Assembly (NCBI GenBank): GCA_005777805.1
Contig: SXLG01000146.1
Span: 1-44,843, forward strand
Reading direction: 5' to 3'
DNA: 44,843 bases
Source of the DNA: Pseudomonadota bacterium
Lineage (GTDB): Bacteria; Desulfobacterota; Binatia; UBA12015
The notes below the pieces were generated by a model. That model searched no databases. It was not told where the DNA came from and worked only from the letters and a program-made list of their open reading frames with translations. The translations under genes were made by a program, and so were the position numbers. Below, piece by piece: positions 23,832 to 33,708 of the stretch (within the stretch, counting starts at the first letter, position 1; the number at the start of each line of letters is the position of its first letter).

Positions 23832-26800
23832 TCAGCTTGCGGCCACCGCCTGCTCGAATCCGACCGCATCGAGGGCGGGCCCCAACTCGGTGCGGGCCGC
23901 CTCGACCACCTGCCGGTGGTGCGTGAACACGATCACTTGCACGCTGCGCGAGAGGTCGGCGAGGCAATGCAGGGCCGCAGCGCCGCGCTCGTCGTCGAAG
24001 TGGACGAGCAGGTCGTCCGCGATCACCGGCGCGACCAGACCGCGCTGGGCATGGTCCTCGATCGCCGCCAGGCGGAGCGCCAGGAAGAGCTGATCGCGCG
24101 TGCCGTCGCTCAGCTCGGCGAGCCGCCGTTGCGTGCCTTCGGCGCCACGGGCGAGCAATTCGTGGCCATGGGCGGCATTGGTCGAGGGGACGAGACCGGT
24201 CCAGCGGCCGCGGGTCAAGCGCTCGAGGAACCGGCCCGCGCGTTTCAGTTGCCTGGGCTGGGTGCGCTCGCGCTCCGCTTCGAGCGCACTGGCCAGCAGT
24301 AGCGCTGTCGTCTGCAATTCGAGCCACTCGGCGGCCTCGCGCGCCAGTGCTGTGCGCTGCCGGTCGACTGCTGCCGCCTGATCCTCGGTCTCCGCCAGGG
24401 TTTCGAGCGTCCGGACCTCCGCCTCGGCCTCAGCCTGCCTTGCGATGGCCGCCTGCTCGGTGGCCTGGAGATCGGCAGTTTGTGCCATGAGGCCCGCGAG
24501 TTCGGCCTCGACGGCGTCGGGATGCCGCTCGCGGGCCTCGCGGCGGGCTTCCTCGAGATCGAGTCCCGGGGCCAGCCGCAGGATTTCGGCCTTGACTGAT
24601 CGGTGCTGGGATTCGAGACGACCGAGGGTCGCGGCCCGTTCCAGGACATGGGCTGCGGCGGCGTCGTCGGCAGCACCGAGGGTCGCGAGCAGGGCCGCAC
24701 GCTCGCGTTCGAGATCGGTCAGGCGGTTGCTGGCGCGTTCGAACTCGACCCGCTGACGCTCCTCGTCTTGACTGCGCACCTCGCGTTGCGCGCGGGTTTC
24801 GCGTGCTGCACGCAGGTCCTTCTCGAGACGAAGCGTCGTGGCGAAGGCATCGAAGGAGGCGTCGTTCCGGTTGTCCGCACGTCCGGGATCGACTTGTCGT
24901 GCATCTCGGCGAGCCTCCTCCTCGAAACCCGCAAGATCCGCGGCGATCGAGCGCGTGCGGCGTTCGGCCTTGGCGAGGACAGGGAGAGCGCGCTCGAGTT
25001 CGTCGAGGAGGGCGAGTGTGGATGTGGCTTCGGCCGCCTCGACGTCGGGGCGGCTGCCGATGCGCTCGAGTGCTGTGGTGCGACGCTGGCGGGTTTCGTC
25101 GAGTCGGCGCTGAGCATCGGCTTGGGCCTCTGTACACGCACTCGCGTCGCGTTCGAGGCGCTTGCGCTCGTCGGCCGCGAGGCGAGCCTCGGTGGATTGA
25201 TCGTGAATCCGGTCGAGTTCTCGTCGCGCGGCGGCGAGCAGGACCTCGACCGCGTTGGCGGGGTCGGCGGGGAGGGCGGGCGGAGTCGCGCCGGTTGCCT
25301 GAAGCAGCAGGGCCAGGTCGGCCGTCCAGGCGTTGGTGCGCCGGAGGAGTTCGGCGCGTTTTCGTTCGAGCGGGACAAGGTCGCTCAGACTGGTCGTGAT
25401 CTCGCGCTGTTCGCGTACCCAGCGGGCCATGGCGATGGGCGGACCCGGTCGGATGCCGCTTTCGCGCCAGCGTTCCGCCCAGTCGGCATCGCGCCGCAGG
25501 CGCTCCTCATCGGCGCGGGCGAGTCGCTCCCGCAGGCTGGTGCAAATCGCCTCCCTCTCCTCGTGGTCGCGCCGGCTCGTGCGCAGGCGCTCCACCTCTT
25601 CGGCGCGCGCGTGCCGATCGTCGGCGATCTCGTCGGCCGCGATCAGCTCGTGCGAGAAGATCTCGGCCAGCCTCGTGGCGGGGAGTTCCGTCTGTGGGTC
25701 AGCAGCGCGATTGCTGTCGAGCGGCAGTCCCTCGATGTGGTGGCGACGCAGAAAGCTCCACGAATGGTCGCGCGTCGCGCGTGCTTCCGCGAGTCTCTCG
25801 GGTGACGGGATGTGGCCTGCATCCAGTGACGCAATCTCGCGCTCGACCAGGCGCAGGCGCTCACTCTCGCGCTCGAGCTGGGATCGGATCTGCTCGCGCT
25901 CGCGCGCACTGGTCTCGCCCAGTCCGACCAGATTATCGATCTCTTCGGGGGAAGGCAGGTCGAGGCGGGCGAGCTGGTCGAGCGAGCCACCGAAGCCGGT
26001 GAGGCTGGCGCACCTCGTCTCGAGACGGGTGCGCAGCGCGCCTCCGTCCTCGGCGAGCTGGCGCAGCTCGCGGCCGGGAGCGGCTGCGCTGATGCGCGTG
26101 AACGCATCCTCGAGCGCGTTGACATCGACGTCGGGTGGGCGCTCGGCCGGCGCTCGCGCTGCGGCCTCGTCAAGCCTAACCCGCGCTTCGGCCAGCCGCT
26201 CGCAGGCGGCCTGCAGCTCCAGCCCGGCCCCGTGGTGAGCCACCAGGATCGCACGCAGGCCGTCGCGCGCGGGCCGGGGGGGGACGAGTGCGGCTAGAGC
26301 CGCTGGGTCGGCATCGGCGCCGCCGGGCGATCCGAGCTGTGTGCAGATGTCGGCGACCTTCTCGCGGGCGGCGCGGAGTTCTTCCCTGCGCTTGGGCAGG
26401 TCGGCGGCAGATCGATGTGCCGCGCCGAGCCGCTGCACCAGTCCGTCAATCTCGGCCTCCGCGGCGAGCAGGTCCGGTGCCGGCGCGAGTCGCCCGAGGT
26501 CGGCCCGCGTGCGTTCCAGATCGGCCGCGAGTCGATGCAGATCGCTGTGCGCGACCGTGGTCTCGTCCCGGAGCGTGATCCAGCGGGCGGCGGTCTCCGG
26601 GGCGAGTGGCGCGACGGGCCCGAGATCGCGCAGCGCATCCTCGGTGTCCGCGAGTTCGACGACCAGGGGGGCGGTGTGCTGGATCCGCTCGAGTCGTCGG
26701 AGTTCCGCACGGTGATCGGCGTGGGCCGCTCGTGCCCGTTCGAGATTCGAGCCGGCGCGGCGCACGGCATCGTCGAGCTCCTTGAATCTGGCGGGGGAGA

Positions 26801-27413
26801 CCACCTCTTGCGCGCCTTGCAAGTCCTTGACGCTGTCGCGGTATCTCTTGACGGTGCTGCGCAACTGGCCCTTCGTCCTCGGGCCGAGGAGTTTCTCTGC
26901 GCGCTCGAGGAGATCGCGCACCAGCTCGGGCAGGCCGTCGAGGCCACTGGCTGCGGCAAAGAGCGCGGCGGCATCGCCGCCCTTGCCGGTCGCGAGCCTC
27001 TCGCCGCCCTGGCGCAGGCCGAGATGATCGAGCGCGAAGAGGTCTGCGTAGAGGGTTTCGTCGATGCCCGCGAGGAGGGTCCGGATGAGGCCCTCGTCAA
27101 GGAACGATCCAGACGGGTCGCGCAGAGGGTTGCGGCGTCCCCCATGGCGTCGCACCTCCAGAGTCGTGCCGTCGGCGGTGACGAACTGTCCTCCGATGCA
27201 GAGATCCTTGCCGTGGAGGAAGGTCGAGCCCGTGCGGCGCTCGCGGATGCCGAAGAGGAACTCGCGGATCGCATGAAGGGCGGTGCTCTTGCCCGCTTCG
27301 TTGGGAGCGCAGAGGACATGGACGAGCGGCTCGCCGGGGAGGGGGGTCCGGAAGCGCAGGGTCTCGCCGCTGAAGTGCCCGAAACGGATCAGGTCGATTC
27401 GTTCGAGTCTCAT
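23832..27413 (-). CDS. YhaN/SbcC-like AAA ATPase with long coiled coil
   Basis: 1193 residues. Walker A is at residues 36-44 (APNEAGKST, SMC/Rad50-type with Asn-Glu-Ala). A very long Glu/Arg/Ala coiled coil spans about 190-1040, and the C-terminal signature LSDGTRDQLFLALRLA is followed by Walker B VIADDLLVHFDDERG and the His switch IVFTHHRQVV. This is the YhaN branch of the Rad50/SbcC ATPases, slightly longer than typical YhaN. It overlaps the metallophosphoesterase stop by four bases (ATGA), so the two are translated together and presumably form a nuclease-ATPase complex acting on DNA ends or structures. The exact function of YhaON pairs is poorly known. Confidence 0.9.
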   Translation of the reverse strand: MRLERIDLIRFGHFSGETLRFRTPLPGEPLVHVLCAPNEAGKSTALHAIREFLFGIRERRTGSTFLHGKDLCIGGQFVTADGTTLEVRRHGGRRNPLRDPSGSFLDEGLIRTLLAGIDETLYADLFALDHLGLRQGGERLATGKGGDAAALFAAASGLDGLPELVRDLLERAEKLLGPRTKGQLRSTVKRYRDSVKDLQGAQEVVSPARFKELDDAVRRAGSNLERARAAHADHRAELRRLERIQHTAPLVVELADTEDALRDLGPVAPLAPETAARWITLRDETTVAHSDLHRLAADLERTRADLGRLAPAPDLLAAEAEIDGLVQRLGAAHRSAADLPKRREELRAAREKVADICTQLGSPGGADADPAALAALVPPRPARDGLRAILVAHHGAGLELQAACERLAEARVRLDEAAARAPAERPPDVDVNALEDAFTRISAAAPGRELRQLAEDGGALRTRLETRCASLTGFGGSLDQLARLDLPSPEEIDNLVGLGETSAREREQIRSQLERESERLRLVEREIASLDAGHIPSPERLAEARATRDHSWSFLRRHHIEGLPLDSNRAADPQTELPATRLAEIFSHELIAADEIADDRHARAEEVERLRTSRRDHEEREAICTSLRERLARADEERLRRDADWAERWRESGIRPGPPIAMARWVREQREITTSLSDLVPLERKRAELLRRTNAWTADLALLLQATGATPPALPADPANAVEVLLAAARRELDRIHDQSTEARLAADERKRLERDASACTEAQADAQRRLDETRQRRTTALERIGSRPDVEAAEATSTLALLDELERALPVLAKAERRTRSIAADLAGFEEEARRDARQVDPGRADNRNDASFDAFATTLRLEKDLRAARETRAQREVRSQDEERQRVEFERASNRLTDLERERAALLATLGAADDAAAAHVLERAATLGRLESQHRSVKAEILRLAPGLDLEEARREARERHPDAVEAELAGLMAQTADLQATEQAAIARQAEAEAEVRTLETLAETEDQAAAVDRQRTALAREAAEWLELQTTALLLASALEAERERTQPRQLKRAGRFLERLTRGRWTGLVPSTNAAHGHELLARGAEGTQRRLAELSDGTRDQLFLALRLAAIEDHAQRGLVAPVIADDLLVHFDDERGAAALHCLADLSRSVQVIVFTHHRQVVEAARTELGPALDAVGFEQAVAAS

Positions 27414-28705
27414 GACTCGCCGCCTCCGAGCGTGAGCAGCTCAACGAGAGCACGCTGACGCGCGCGCCCGAGCAGGGCCGTGTAGTCGCGACGCCGCAGC
27501 GCTTCGAGCAGGGGTTCCTCGGCATCGCAGTCCGACGAGAGGAGCCGGGCCAGGTCGTCGAGAGATTTCGTCCAGCCATCGAGCCGCTCGGGGTCCGCTG
27601 CCGTCATGGACGCTTCGCGATCGATCACCCGGAGAAGAACCGCAAGTTCGGAATCGCCCGTCGCGAGCTGCTGGAGGTCGCGGGAGGGACTGGTGCTCAG
27701 CACGACTTTCTCGAGCCAGAACCCACCGCCAGCCCCGTCGGCGGCGAGGATGAAGTTGGCCCGTAGCTCATCGGGATCGCCGCGAGCCAGGCGCGCGTGC
27801 AGCGAAGTCGCGCCCGTGATCTCGATCCGGAGGGCGATCGGGCGCGCTCCCGCGGCCGTTCGTTCGGTGCGCATGGCGGCGCCGGCGCGGTCGTAGATGT
27901 CGTCGACGGAACGCAGGTCGCTCGCGTCGATGTGAAGTTGCTGCCAGCGCACGACGTCGCCGGTCACGAACCGGGGCGTTGCGCGACCGGTCGCATCATC
28001 GATTTCGACCAGGACGAAGCCCCGTTCGCCGCATTCGCGTGCGTGCCGGCCTTGCAGGTTGCCGCAGAAGACCACCGGTGGCTCGTCGACCAGAGTCGTG
28101 CGTTGGTGGACATGCCCGAGCGCCCAATACTGGTAGCCGTGCGCGGCCAGATCCTCCGCACGGCAGGGCGCGTAAGGAGCGTGCTCGCGCGTGAGGCCAT
28201 CGGCGGCGGTGTGCAGGAGGCCGATGTTGCACAGGCTACCGAGCGGCTTCGGGTAGTTCGCGGCGAGATTGGCCGTGGTCTCCGGCCGGGGGAAGCTCTG
28301 GCCGTGGACGGCGAGGCCGAGACGATCATCCCGCCACGTCTCGGGGTGCAGGCTCGAGAGTACCTTGACGTTCGCGGGCAGCTTGAGCCGGCTCGTGATC
28401 GGACTCTGTGCGTCGTGGTTGCCGTGCACGAGGATGCAGCGGATCCCGGCATCGGCGAGTCGGTTGCACTGTCGCACGAAGGCGAGCCCGGTGCGGTTGT
28501 CCTTCCAGGTCCCATCGAAGAGATCGCCCGCGATCAAAACGGCGTCGACCGCTTCCGCCAGCGCGAGATCGATCAGGCCGGCGAAGGCTCTCTCCGGGGC
28601 GCGCCGGATCTCCTCGACCGAGACGTCCTCCGCCGCATCGCGCGTGGGATCGAGACCCCGCATCGGGCTGCCGAGGTGAATGTCGGCGGTGTGGATGATC
28701 TTCAC
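27410..28705 (-). CDS. YhaO/SbcD-like DNA repair exonuclease (metallophosphoesterase)
   Basis: 431 residues from GTG, with AGGAGAG upstream. Calcineurin-like metal motifs are intact: HTADIHLGSP, VLIAGDLFDG, LVHGNHDAQS, and GHVHQRTTLVD. This is the Mre11/SbcD/YhaO family, a Mn-dependent nuclease that works with the ATPase encoded immediately downstream. The C-terminal half (helical, no motif) likely contacts the ATPase coiled coil. A 462-base gap separates it from the divergent aminotransferase. Confidence 0.92.
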   Translation of the reverse strand: MKIIHTADIHLGSPMRGLDPTRDAAEDVSVEEIRRAPERAFAGLIDLALAEAVDAVLIAGDLFDGTWKDNRTGLAFVRQCNRLADAGIRCILVHGNHDAQSPITSRLKLPANVKVLSSLHPETWRDDRLGLAVHGQSFPRPETTANLAANYPKPLGSLCNIGLLHTAADGLTREHAPYAPCRAEDLAAHGYQYWALGHVHQRTTLVDEPPVVFCGNLQGRHARECGERGFVLVEIDDATGRATPRFVTGDVVRWQQLHIDASDLRSVDDIYDRAGAAMRTERTAAGARPIALRIEITGATSLHARLARGDPDELRANFILAADGAGGGFWLEKVVLSTSPSRDLQQLATGDSELAVLLRVIDREASMTAADPERLDGWTKSLDDLARLLSSDCDAEEPLLEALRRRDYTALLGRARQRALVELLTLGGGES

Positions 28706-29167
28706 GGGTGCTCTCTCCTCTGCCGGGCGCGTGCGAGTCTACACCGCGCCCCGGTCGTGCGTCGAATTGTCGTGCCCGGATGTCCCCGCGGCCCAGGCTC
28801 ACCCCACGGATCGCCCCGGTCGGGCGACCGGGAAGCCCCGCCCGTCCGCCCGAGAGCACGGCCAGATGCCACGACGGTGGGACGTTTGCTGTCCCGCTCG
28901 CGGTCCGGCGAGAAGAGGAGGGCCACGGGCAGCCGACGGATGGTTGCCCCGGGGCTGGTGCGCTCGCCGGCGCGGGCCGCCCCTCGTTGCCTGGGCCCGC
29001 GCCTCGGCCTCCGGCTCGGCCTCCGCCTCGGCACGTTTGTCGAGTCCGTTGGGCTGGCGTCGCGAGGCACGCCCGGTACCATCGGCCCGGTCATTCCGGA
29101 CGAGCGCGAGCGCCTGACCCAAGGGGGCGCCTGCGTGTGCCCAGATGACGACCTGCCAAGGAAACCC
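28706..29167. other. Gap between divergent yhaO-like and aminotransferase genes
   Basis: 462 bases without a convincing gene. It contains a GC-rich stretch with short imperfect repeats (CTCGGCCTCCGGCTCGGCC near 29006) and two weakly similar segments near 28854 and 28915. No clear promoter box or hairpin was identified, though both flanking promoters must lie here. Open frames through it lack ribosome sites and recognisable protein. Confidence 0.4.
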
Positions 29168-30364
29168 ATGTTCGAACTGCTCGAAACGGCGCCGCCCGAC
29201 CCGATCCTGGGTCTGTCCGAGGTTTTTCGCAACGATCCCCGGCCCGACAAGATCAACCTCTCGGTCGGGGTCTTCCAGAACGAGCGGGGCGAGACGCCGG
29301 TGCTCGACGTGGTCAAGGAGGCCGAGCGCGCGCTCGTCGCAGCCGAAGCCACCAAGGACTATCTACCGATTTCCGGAGAAGCTGAGTTCGGCCTTGCGGT
29401 GCGCGCCCTGGTCTTCGGCCCGGATGTGCCCGTCTTGCGCGCCGGGCGGGCCGTCACGGTGCATACCCCCGGTGGAACCGGTGCGCTACGGGTCGCGGCC
29501 GACCTGCTCGCCCGGCATCGCGGCGGTGCGCGCGTGTGGCTCTCCGACCCGACCTGGCCGAACCACGCCGGCGTGTTCGCCGCGGCCGGCCTCGCGACCG
29601 TCTCGTATCCATGGTATGACGCGGCCACGGGCGGCGTCGAGCGGGCGGGTCTGTGCGCGGCCCTGCGCTCCGCTGCGGCGGGCGACATCGTGGTGCTGCA
29701 CGCCTGCTGCCACAACCCGACCGGCGCCGACGTCGACGCCGACACCTGGCACGAGATCGCGGCCATCGCGCGCGAGCGCAGCTTCTTGCCGCTGCTCGAC
29801 TTCGCCTACCAGGGCTTTGGCGACGGCCTCGATGCCGATGCCACCGGGGTGCGGGCGTTGGCCTGCGTGGTACCCGAACTTTTGGTGGCAAGCTCCTTCT
29901 CCAAGAACTTTGGCCTCTACCGCGAGCGCGTCGGCGCGCTGACCCTGGTTGCGGGTACGGCGGCCGTGGCCGAGGCGGCGCTGAGCCAGCTCAAGACCGT
30001 AATCCGCGTGAGCTATTCGAACCCGCCGGCGCACGGCGGCCGGGTCGTGGCGCGCGTGCTCGGCGATCCGGGGCTGCGCGGGCGTTGGGAGCGCGAGGTT
30101 GGGTCGATGCGCGACCGGCTCAACGCGATGCGGCGCCTGCTCGCGAGCCAACTCTCAGCACTCGAACTCGGGCGCGACTTCTCCTTTCTCGAACGCGGCC
30201 GTGGGATGTTTGCCCTGACGGGGCTCTCGGCCGATCACGTACGGGCCCTGCGGGAGAGCCATGGCATCTACCTGGTGGGCTCGGGACGCATCAATGTTGC
30301 CGGTCTCACCCCCGCCAACGCCGAGCGCGTCGCACGCGCGGTGGCAGACGTCCTCCGCGCATAA
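29168..30364 (+). CDS. Aromatic/aspartate aminotransferase (class I)
   Basis: 398 residues, the normal length of AspC/TyrB enzymes. The start MFELLETAPPDPILGLSEVF and INLSVGVFQNERGETPVL are typical. PLP-site features are visible: TPGGTGALR, HNPTGAD, LLDFAYQGFGDG and the Schiff-base Lys in SSFSKNFGLYRERVGAL. SNPPAHGGRVV and a C-terminal Arg in GSGRINVAGL also match. It would transfer the amino group between aspartate or aromatic amino acids and 2-oxoglutarate. AAGGA precedes ATG. It stands alone and converges on the YbaK-like gene. Confidence 0.93.
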   Translation: MFELLETAPPDPILGLSEVFRNDPRPDKINLSVGVFQNERGETPVLDVVKEAERALVAAEATKDYLPISGEAEFGLAVRALVFGPDVPVLRAGRAVTVHTPGGTGALRVAADLLARHRGGARVWLSDPTWPNHAGVFAAAGLATVSYPWYDAATGGVERAGLCAALRSAAAGDIVVLHACCHNPTGADVDADTWHEIAAIARERSFLPLLDFAYQGFGDGLDADATGVRALACVVPELLVASSFSKNFGLYRERVGALTLVAGTAAVAEAALSQLKTVIRVSYSNPPAHGGRVVARVLGDPGLRGRWEREVGSMRDRLNAMRRLLASQLSALELGRDFSFLERGRGMFALTGLSADHVRALRESHGIYLVGSGRINVAGLTPANAERVARAVADVLRA

Positions 30365-30415
30365 ATCCCAGCCCGCGCGCGCTCGTGTCGATCCCGGAAG
30401 GGAAGGCGGCTCGCG

Positions 30416-30892
30416 CTACAGATCGTAGGGCTGGCTGAAGTGGGCGTGGCGCGGGTGCACCAGTTGCTCGAAGTCGCCGTAGTCCATGTGGACCGTTTCG
30501 TGATGGTTGCCGCCGGCGAAGATCATCTCGCGGTTGCGGGCCAGGGTCTCGTCCATCCACACCGGGATGCCCCAGAACCCGCCGAAGGGCGGCAGTGCCC
30601 CGGTCTCGCATTGCGAGAAAATATCGTTGAGATCGCCTTCGCCGGCGAGATGCACCTCGCGCGCGCCCAGGGCGTGCCGCAGGGCGCGCATGTCGATGCG
30701 CCGCGAGGCCGGAACGAGCACCATCTGCATCTGGTCCCCGCTGCACGTCACGACCACCTTGGTGACTTGATCCGGGCCAACGTGTTCGGCGCGAGCGAGA
30801 GCTTTTGCCGTGAAGGCCTCGGGATGAGGGTGTACTTGGTAGTTGATGCCGCGCAAATCGAGGAGCCGCTGGAGTTTCTCGAGAATCGCCAT
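30416..30892 (-). CDS. YbaK/EbsC-family aminoacyl-tRNA deacylase-like protein
   Basis: 158 residues. The fold is the YbaK/ProX editing domain: TAKALARAEHVGPDQVTKVVVT contains the conserved Lys, followed by VLVPASRRIDMRALRHALGA, and the GALPPFGGFWGIPVWMD loop, FAGGNHHETVHMDYGDFEQL ending. Such proteins deacylate mischarged tRNAs (Cys- or Ala-tRNA species). AAGGAG lies 11 bases upstream of ATG. No proS-like gene is adjacent. Confidence 0.88.
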   Translation of the reverse strand: MAILEKLQRLLDLRGINYQVHPHPEAFTAKALARAEHVGPDQVTKVVVTCSGDQMQMVLVPASRRIDMRALRHALGAREVHLAGEGDLNDIFSQCETGALPPFGGFWGIPVWMDETLARNREMIFAGGNHHETVHMDYGDFEQLVHPRHAHFSQPYDL

Positions 30893-31032
30893 GGTCTCAC
30901 GATCTCCTTCTCTGCGGCGCGTCGGGGGGCGCCGCTCTGCGTTCCTCCATGGAGTCTAGGACGAAGGGCGGGCTGTGGCGATGGGGGCTGGCGGCAGACG
31001 CCTGTTCGAGGCAAGAGAGCGATGTCGGGGCC

Positions 31033-31893
31033 ATGAGCAAAATGGGCGAACGGAGCGAGAGGGCGTGCGGGTGTGTCGTGCACGGCGAGATCGCCGCCGG
31101 AGCACTGCTGCTCCTCGGCCACCCCGGCCACGAATTGCGCCTGCATGCCTGGCTGGCCCACGCCCGGCCGACGGTCGCTGTTCTGACCGACGGTTCGGGG
31201 CGTTCGGGCCGATCGCGCCTCGATGCCACCGCCGAGACGCTGGCCCTGGCGGGCGCACGGCCGGCGGCGATCTTCGGCGTAATGCGCGACGTCGATCTCT
31301 ACCAGCTCCTGCTCGCCCAGAATGCCACGCGGGCCTGGGGACTGGTGCAAGGCGTTGCCATCGCACTGCTCGATGGCGCCGCGCCGGCGCTGATTTGCGA
31401 TGCGGCCGAGGGCTTCAATCCGGGCCACGACCTCTGCCGCGGAATCGGCGGCTTCGCGGTCCGGCTCGCGGCGGCGCGGGGCTGGAAGGGTGCGTTCTAT
31501 GAGCTGCCGCTCGAGGGACCACCCGTGCGTGAGGGCGCAGCAGCTGGTCTCGCCCTCGATCTCTGCGCGGGCTGCTTTGCCGCCAAGAGGAAACGCTCGC
31601 GGGCCTGCCCGGATTTATTGCCCGACGTCGATGCCGCCGAGCGCGAGTCCGGCCTCGAGGTGTTCCGGAGTGAGGCCTTCTACGCAACCCTGGCCACGCG
31701 CGCGCCCGGAGCGGGTGCGGACGGTTTCGGGGCTGCGGAAACCGTGCCCTACTATGAACTCTGGGGCGAACTGCGGGTGGGCGAGGGCAAGTATTCGAGC
31801 GTGGTGCGTCGTGCCGGCCACGTCCTGCCCTTGTTTGCGGCCCTCGAAGCCTGCCTCAGGCGTGAGCTGGCGGCTGCGGCTGGTGGCCGATGA
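31033..31893 (+). CDS. PIG-L-like hydrolase with HPGHE in place of HPDDE
   Basis: About 286 residues from ATG 31033; an earlier in-frame ATG at 30949 exists. The order of elements follows PIG-L/LmbE deacetylases: LLLGHPGHELRLHAWL, then VAVLTDGSGRSGRSRLDA, GVMRDVDLY, and a later GFNPGHDLCRG that can supply a His metal ligand. The canonical AHPDDE is replaced by GHPGHE, losing both Asp residues (one catalytic, one a metal ligand), so the mechanism may differ. The stop overlaps the next ATG (ATGA), coupling it to a glycosyltransferase, so a role in sugar or polysaccharide modification is inferred. A CxxCxxxK segment (LDLCAGCFAAKRK) follows the core. Confidence 0.65.
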   Translation: MSKMGERSERACGCVVHGEIAAGALLLLGHPGHELRLHAWLAHARPTVAVLTDGSGRSGRSRLDATAETLALAGARPAAIFGVMRDVDLYQLLLAQNATRAWGLVQGVAIALLDGAAPALICDAAEGFNPGHDLCRGIGGFAVRLAAARGWKGAFYELPLEGPPVREGAAAGLALDLCAGCFAAKRKRSRACPDLLPDVDAAERESGLEVFRSEAFYATLATRAPGAGADGFGAAETVPYYELWGELRVGEGKYSSVVRRAGHVLPLFAALEACLRRELAAAAGGR

Positions 31894-33419
31894 ATGCGGA
31901 TGCGGGTGCGCCCAGAGCACCGCTCGAGATCCTGATCACCAACATCACGCTTGCCACCCGCAGTGGGACCGAGACCTTCGCGCGTGATCTGGCGCTCGGC
32001 CTCGCGCGTACCGGCCACCGCCCAACCGTTTTCAGCCCCGAGCCGGGCGGTGTCGCCGACGACATCCGGGCCGCCGGAGTCCCCGTGGTCGCCGACCTCG
32101 CTGCACTCGAGACACCCCCTGATCTGATCCACGCGCACCACCGTCTGCCAGCGCTTGCCGCGCTGGCGCGCTTCCCGGAGACGCCGGCCATCTTCGTCGT
32201 TCACGACCGCCGGCAGTGGACCGATGTACCGCCGAGGCATCCCTCGATCCGGCGCTATGTCGCCGTGGACGAGAACACGCTCGACCGTCTCGTTGGCGAT
32301 TCCAAAATTCCGCGCGGTGCGACACGGGTGATCCACAACGCCGTCGATCTCGCGCGCTTCTTGCCGCGCACGCCTCTGCCCGAGCGGCCGCGCCGGGCGT
32401 TGGTCTTCAGCAACTACGCGCGCGAACAGGATCTACTCCCCGTCCTGCGCGAGGCATGCGTGGCGCACGGCATCGATCTGGACGTAGCCGGTGCGGGCGT
32501 CGGCCGACAGGCGGAGTGCCCCGAGGCGATCCTTGGCAGCTACGACCTCGTGTTCGGGCGCGGGCGCTGTGCTCTGGAGGCGATGGCGGTCGGCTGTGCG
32601 GTCGTCGTGCTGGACGCGAGCGGACTCGCCGGGCTGGTCACGGAGCGCGAACTGCGGGCATGGCGGCGGCTCAACTTCGGCGCGCGAACCTTGACGCGGC
32701 CGCTGCGCGCCGGTCTCGTCAGCATTGAAATCGGGCGCTACGATGCCGCCGTCGCGGCCCGCGTGTCCGCGCGCATCCGCGCTGAGGCGGATCTCGACCG
32801 ACAGGTGAGTGCCTTCGTCGAACTCTATCGCGAGTGTCTCGATCCCGCCGCACCACCAGCGATGGCGGGCCTGGCCCGGGGCGATCAAGCACTGGCGGCC
32901 GAGATCACGGGCCTGCTGCCCGTCTGGCGGGACTACTGCAACCTGGAAGGGCGACTCGGAATGGAAACCGAGCGGGCGGCGCACTTCGCCGACGAGATCG
33001 CGCGGGTGCGTGAGTCGGCCGAGACTCGCCGGGTCTGGCTCGAGGGTCAAATCGCTGATTTGCGTACGGGCGCGGCATCGTCCGAGAAGGAGACGCTCGC
33101 TCTTCGCGCGAACTGTGCCGCGCTCGAAGCGGAACTGACGGTAGCGGGTGGACGTGTCGCCGCGCTCGAAGCCGATCGCGCCGCGCTGGTGCAGTCTTCG
33201 ATCGAGGTGGCCGACGAGCAGGCGCGAGTCCGGGCTTGGCTCGAGGGGCGTTTCCGGGATGCTCTGGCCGAACGCGATGCGGCCCACGCCGTCCTGCAAG
33301 GGATCGAGGCGTCGCCCCTGCATCGGCTGCGGCGGGTGCTCTTGCAGATGCCGGTCGCGGGGGCCGTCCTGCGGAGGGCGCGCGCGCTCGCGCGCCGGTT
33401 CCGCACTCCAGCGCTCTAA
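31890..33419 (+). CDS. Glycosyltransferase (GT-B type) with C-terminal coiled coil
   Basis: 509 residues. The N-terminus ILITNITLATRSGTETFARDLALGL, with the Gly-Thr-Glu loop, and PDLIHAHHRLPALAALARF match the acceptor domain of GT4-like enzymes. VIHNAVDLARFLPRTP and YDLVFGRGRCALEAMAVGCAVVVLD match the donor domain, including the E-x7-E-like region. After residue 330 the protein becomes a charged coiled coil (ETERAAHFADEIARVRESAE onward) ending in a basic amphipathic tail (ARALARRFRTPAL) that may touch membrane. It is coupled by a 4-base overlap to the PIG-L-like gene, so the two likely act on the same glycan. The sugar is unknown. Confidence 0.8.
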   Translation: MNADAGAPRAPLEILITNITLATRSGTETFARDLALGLARTGHRPTVFSPEPGGVADDIRAAGVPVVADLAALETPPDLIHAHHRLPALAALARFPETPAIFVVHDRRQWTDVPPRHPSIRRYVAVDENTLDRLVGDSKIPRGATRVIHNAVDLARFLPRTPLPERPRRALVFSNYAREQDLLPVLREACVAHGIDLDVAGAGVGRQAECPEAILGSYDLVFGRGRCALEAMAVGCAVVVLDASGLAGLVTERELRAWRRLNFGARTLTRPLRAGLVSIEIGRYDAAVAARVSARIRAEADLDRQVSAFVELYRECLDPAAPPAMAGLARGDQALAAEITGLLPVWRDYCNLEGRLGMETERAAHFADEIARVRESAETRRVWLEGQIADLRTGAASSEKETLALRANCAALEAELTVAGGRVAALEADRAALVQSSIEVADEQARVRAWLEGRFRDALAERDAAHAVLQGIEASPLHRLRRVLLQMPVAGAVLRRARALARRFRTPAL

Positions 33420-33708
33420 GACCACCAACTCGCGAACCGACGGGCCAGCGCGCTTCGACGAGGGCTCGCCCGTCGCTCTCGGCCGGCGCGCCGAGCTGCA
33501 CCTGAGCCCGGACGACGACTCGCCCCGCTTCTCGGCCGGAGAGCAGGCTCGGCCGACCGGGCGAACAGCGGCTACGACCACAGGCGCGGGACACCCTTCG
33601 CCGCGAGTCCGTTGGGGGTCGCACGTCTGTCCGGCGACCGGTAGCGTAGGTGGCACCCCGCGTTTTTCCAAAGATCTGCCGGCGGAATCTCACCGGCTCC
33701 CGAGGTTG

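Noticed and set aside
33420-33708. Riboswitch-like folding before the secreted cytochrome gene
   Set aside because: GC-rich segments can pair, but no conserved core of a known riboswitch class could be recognised.
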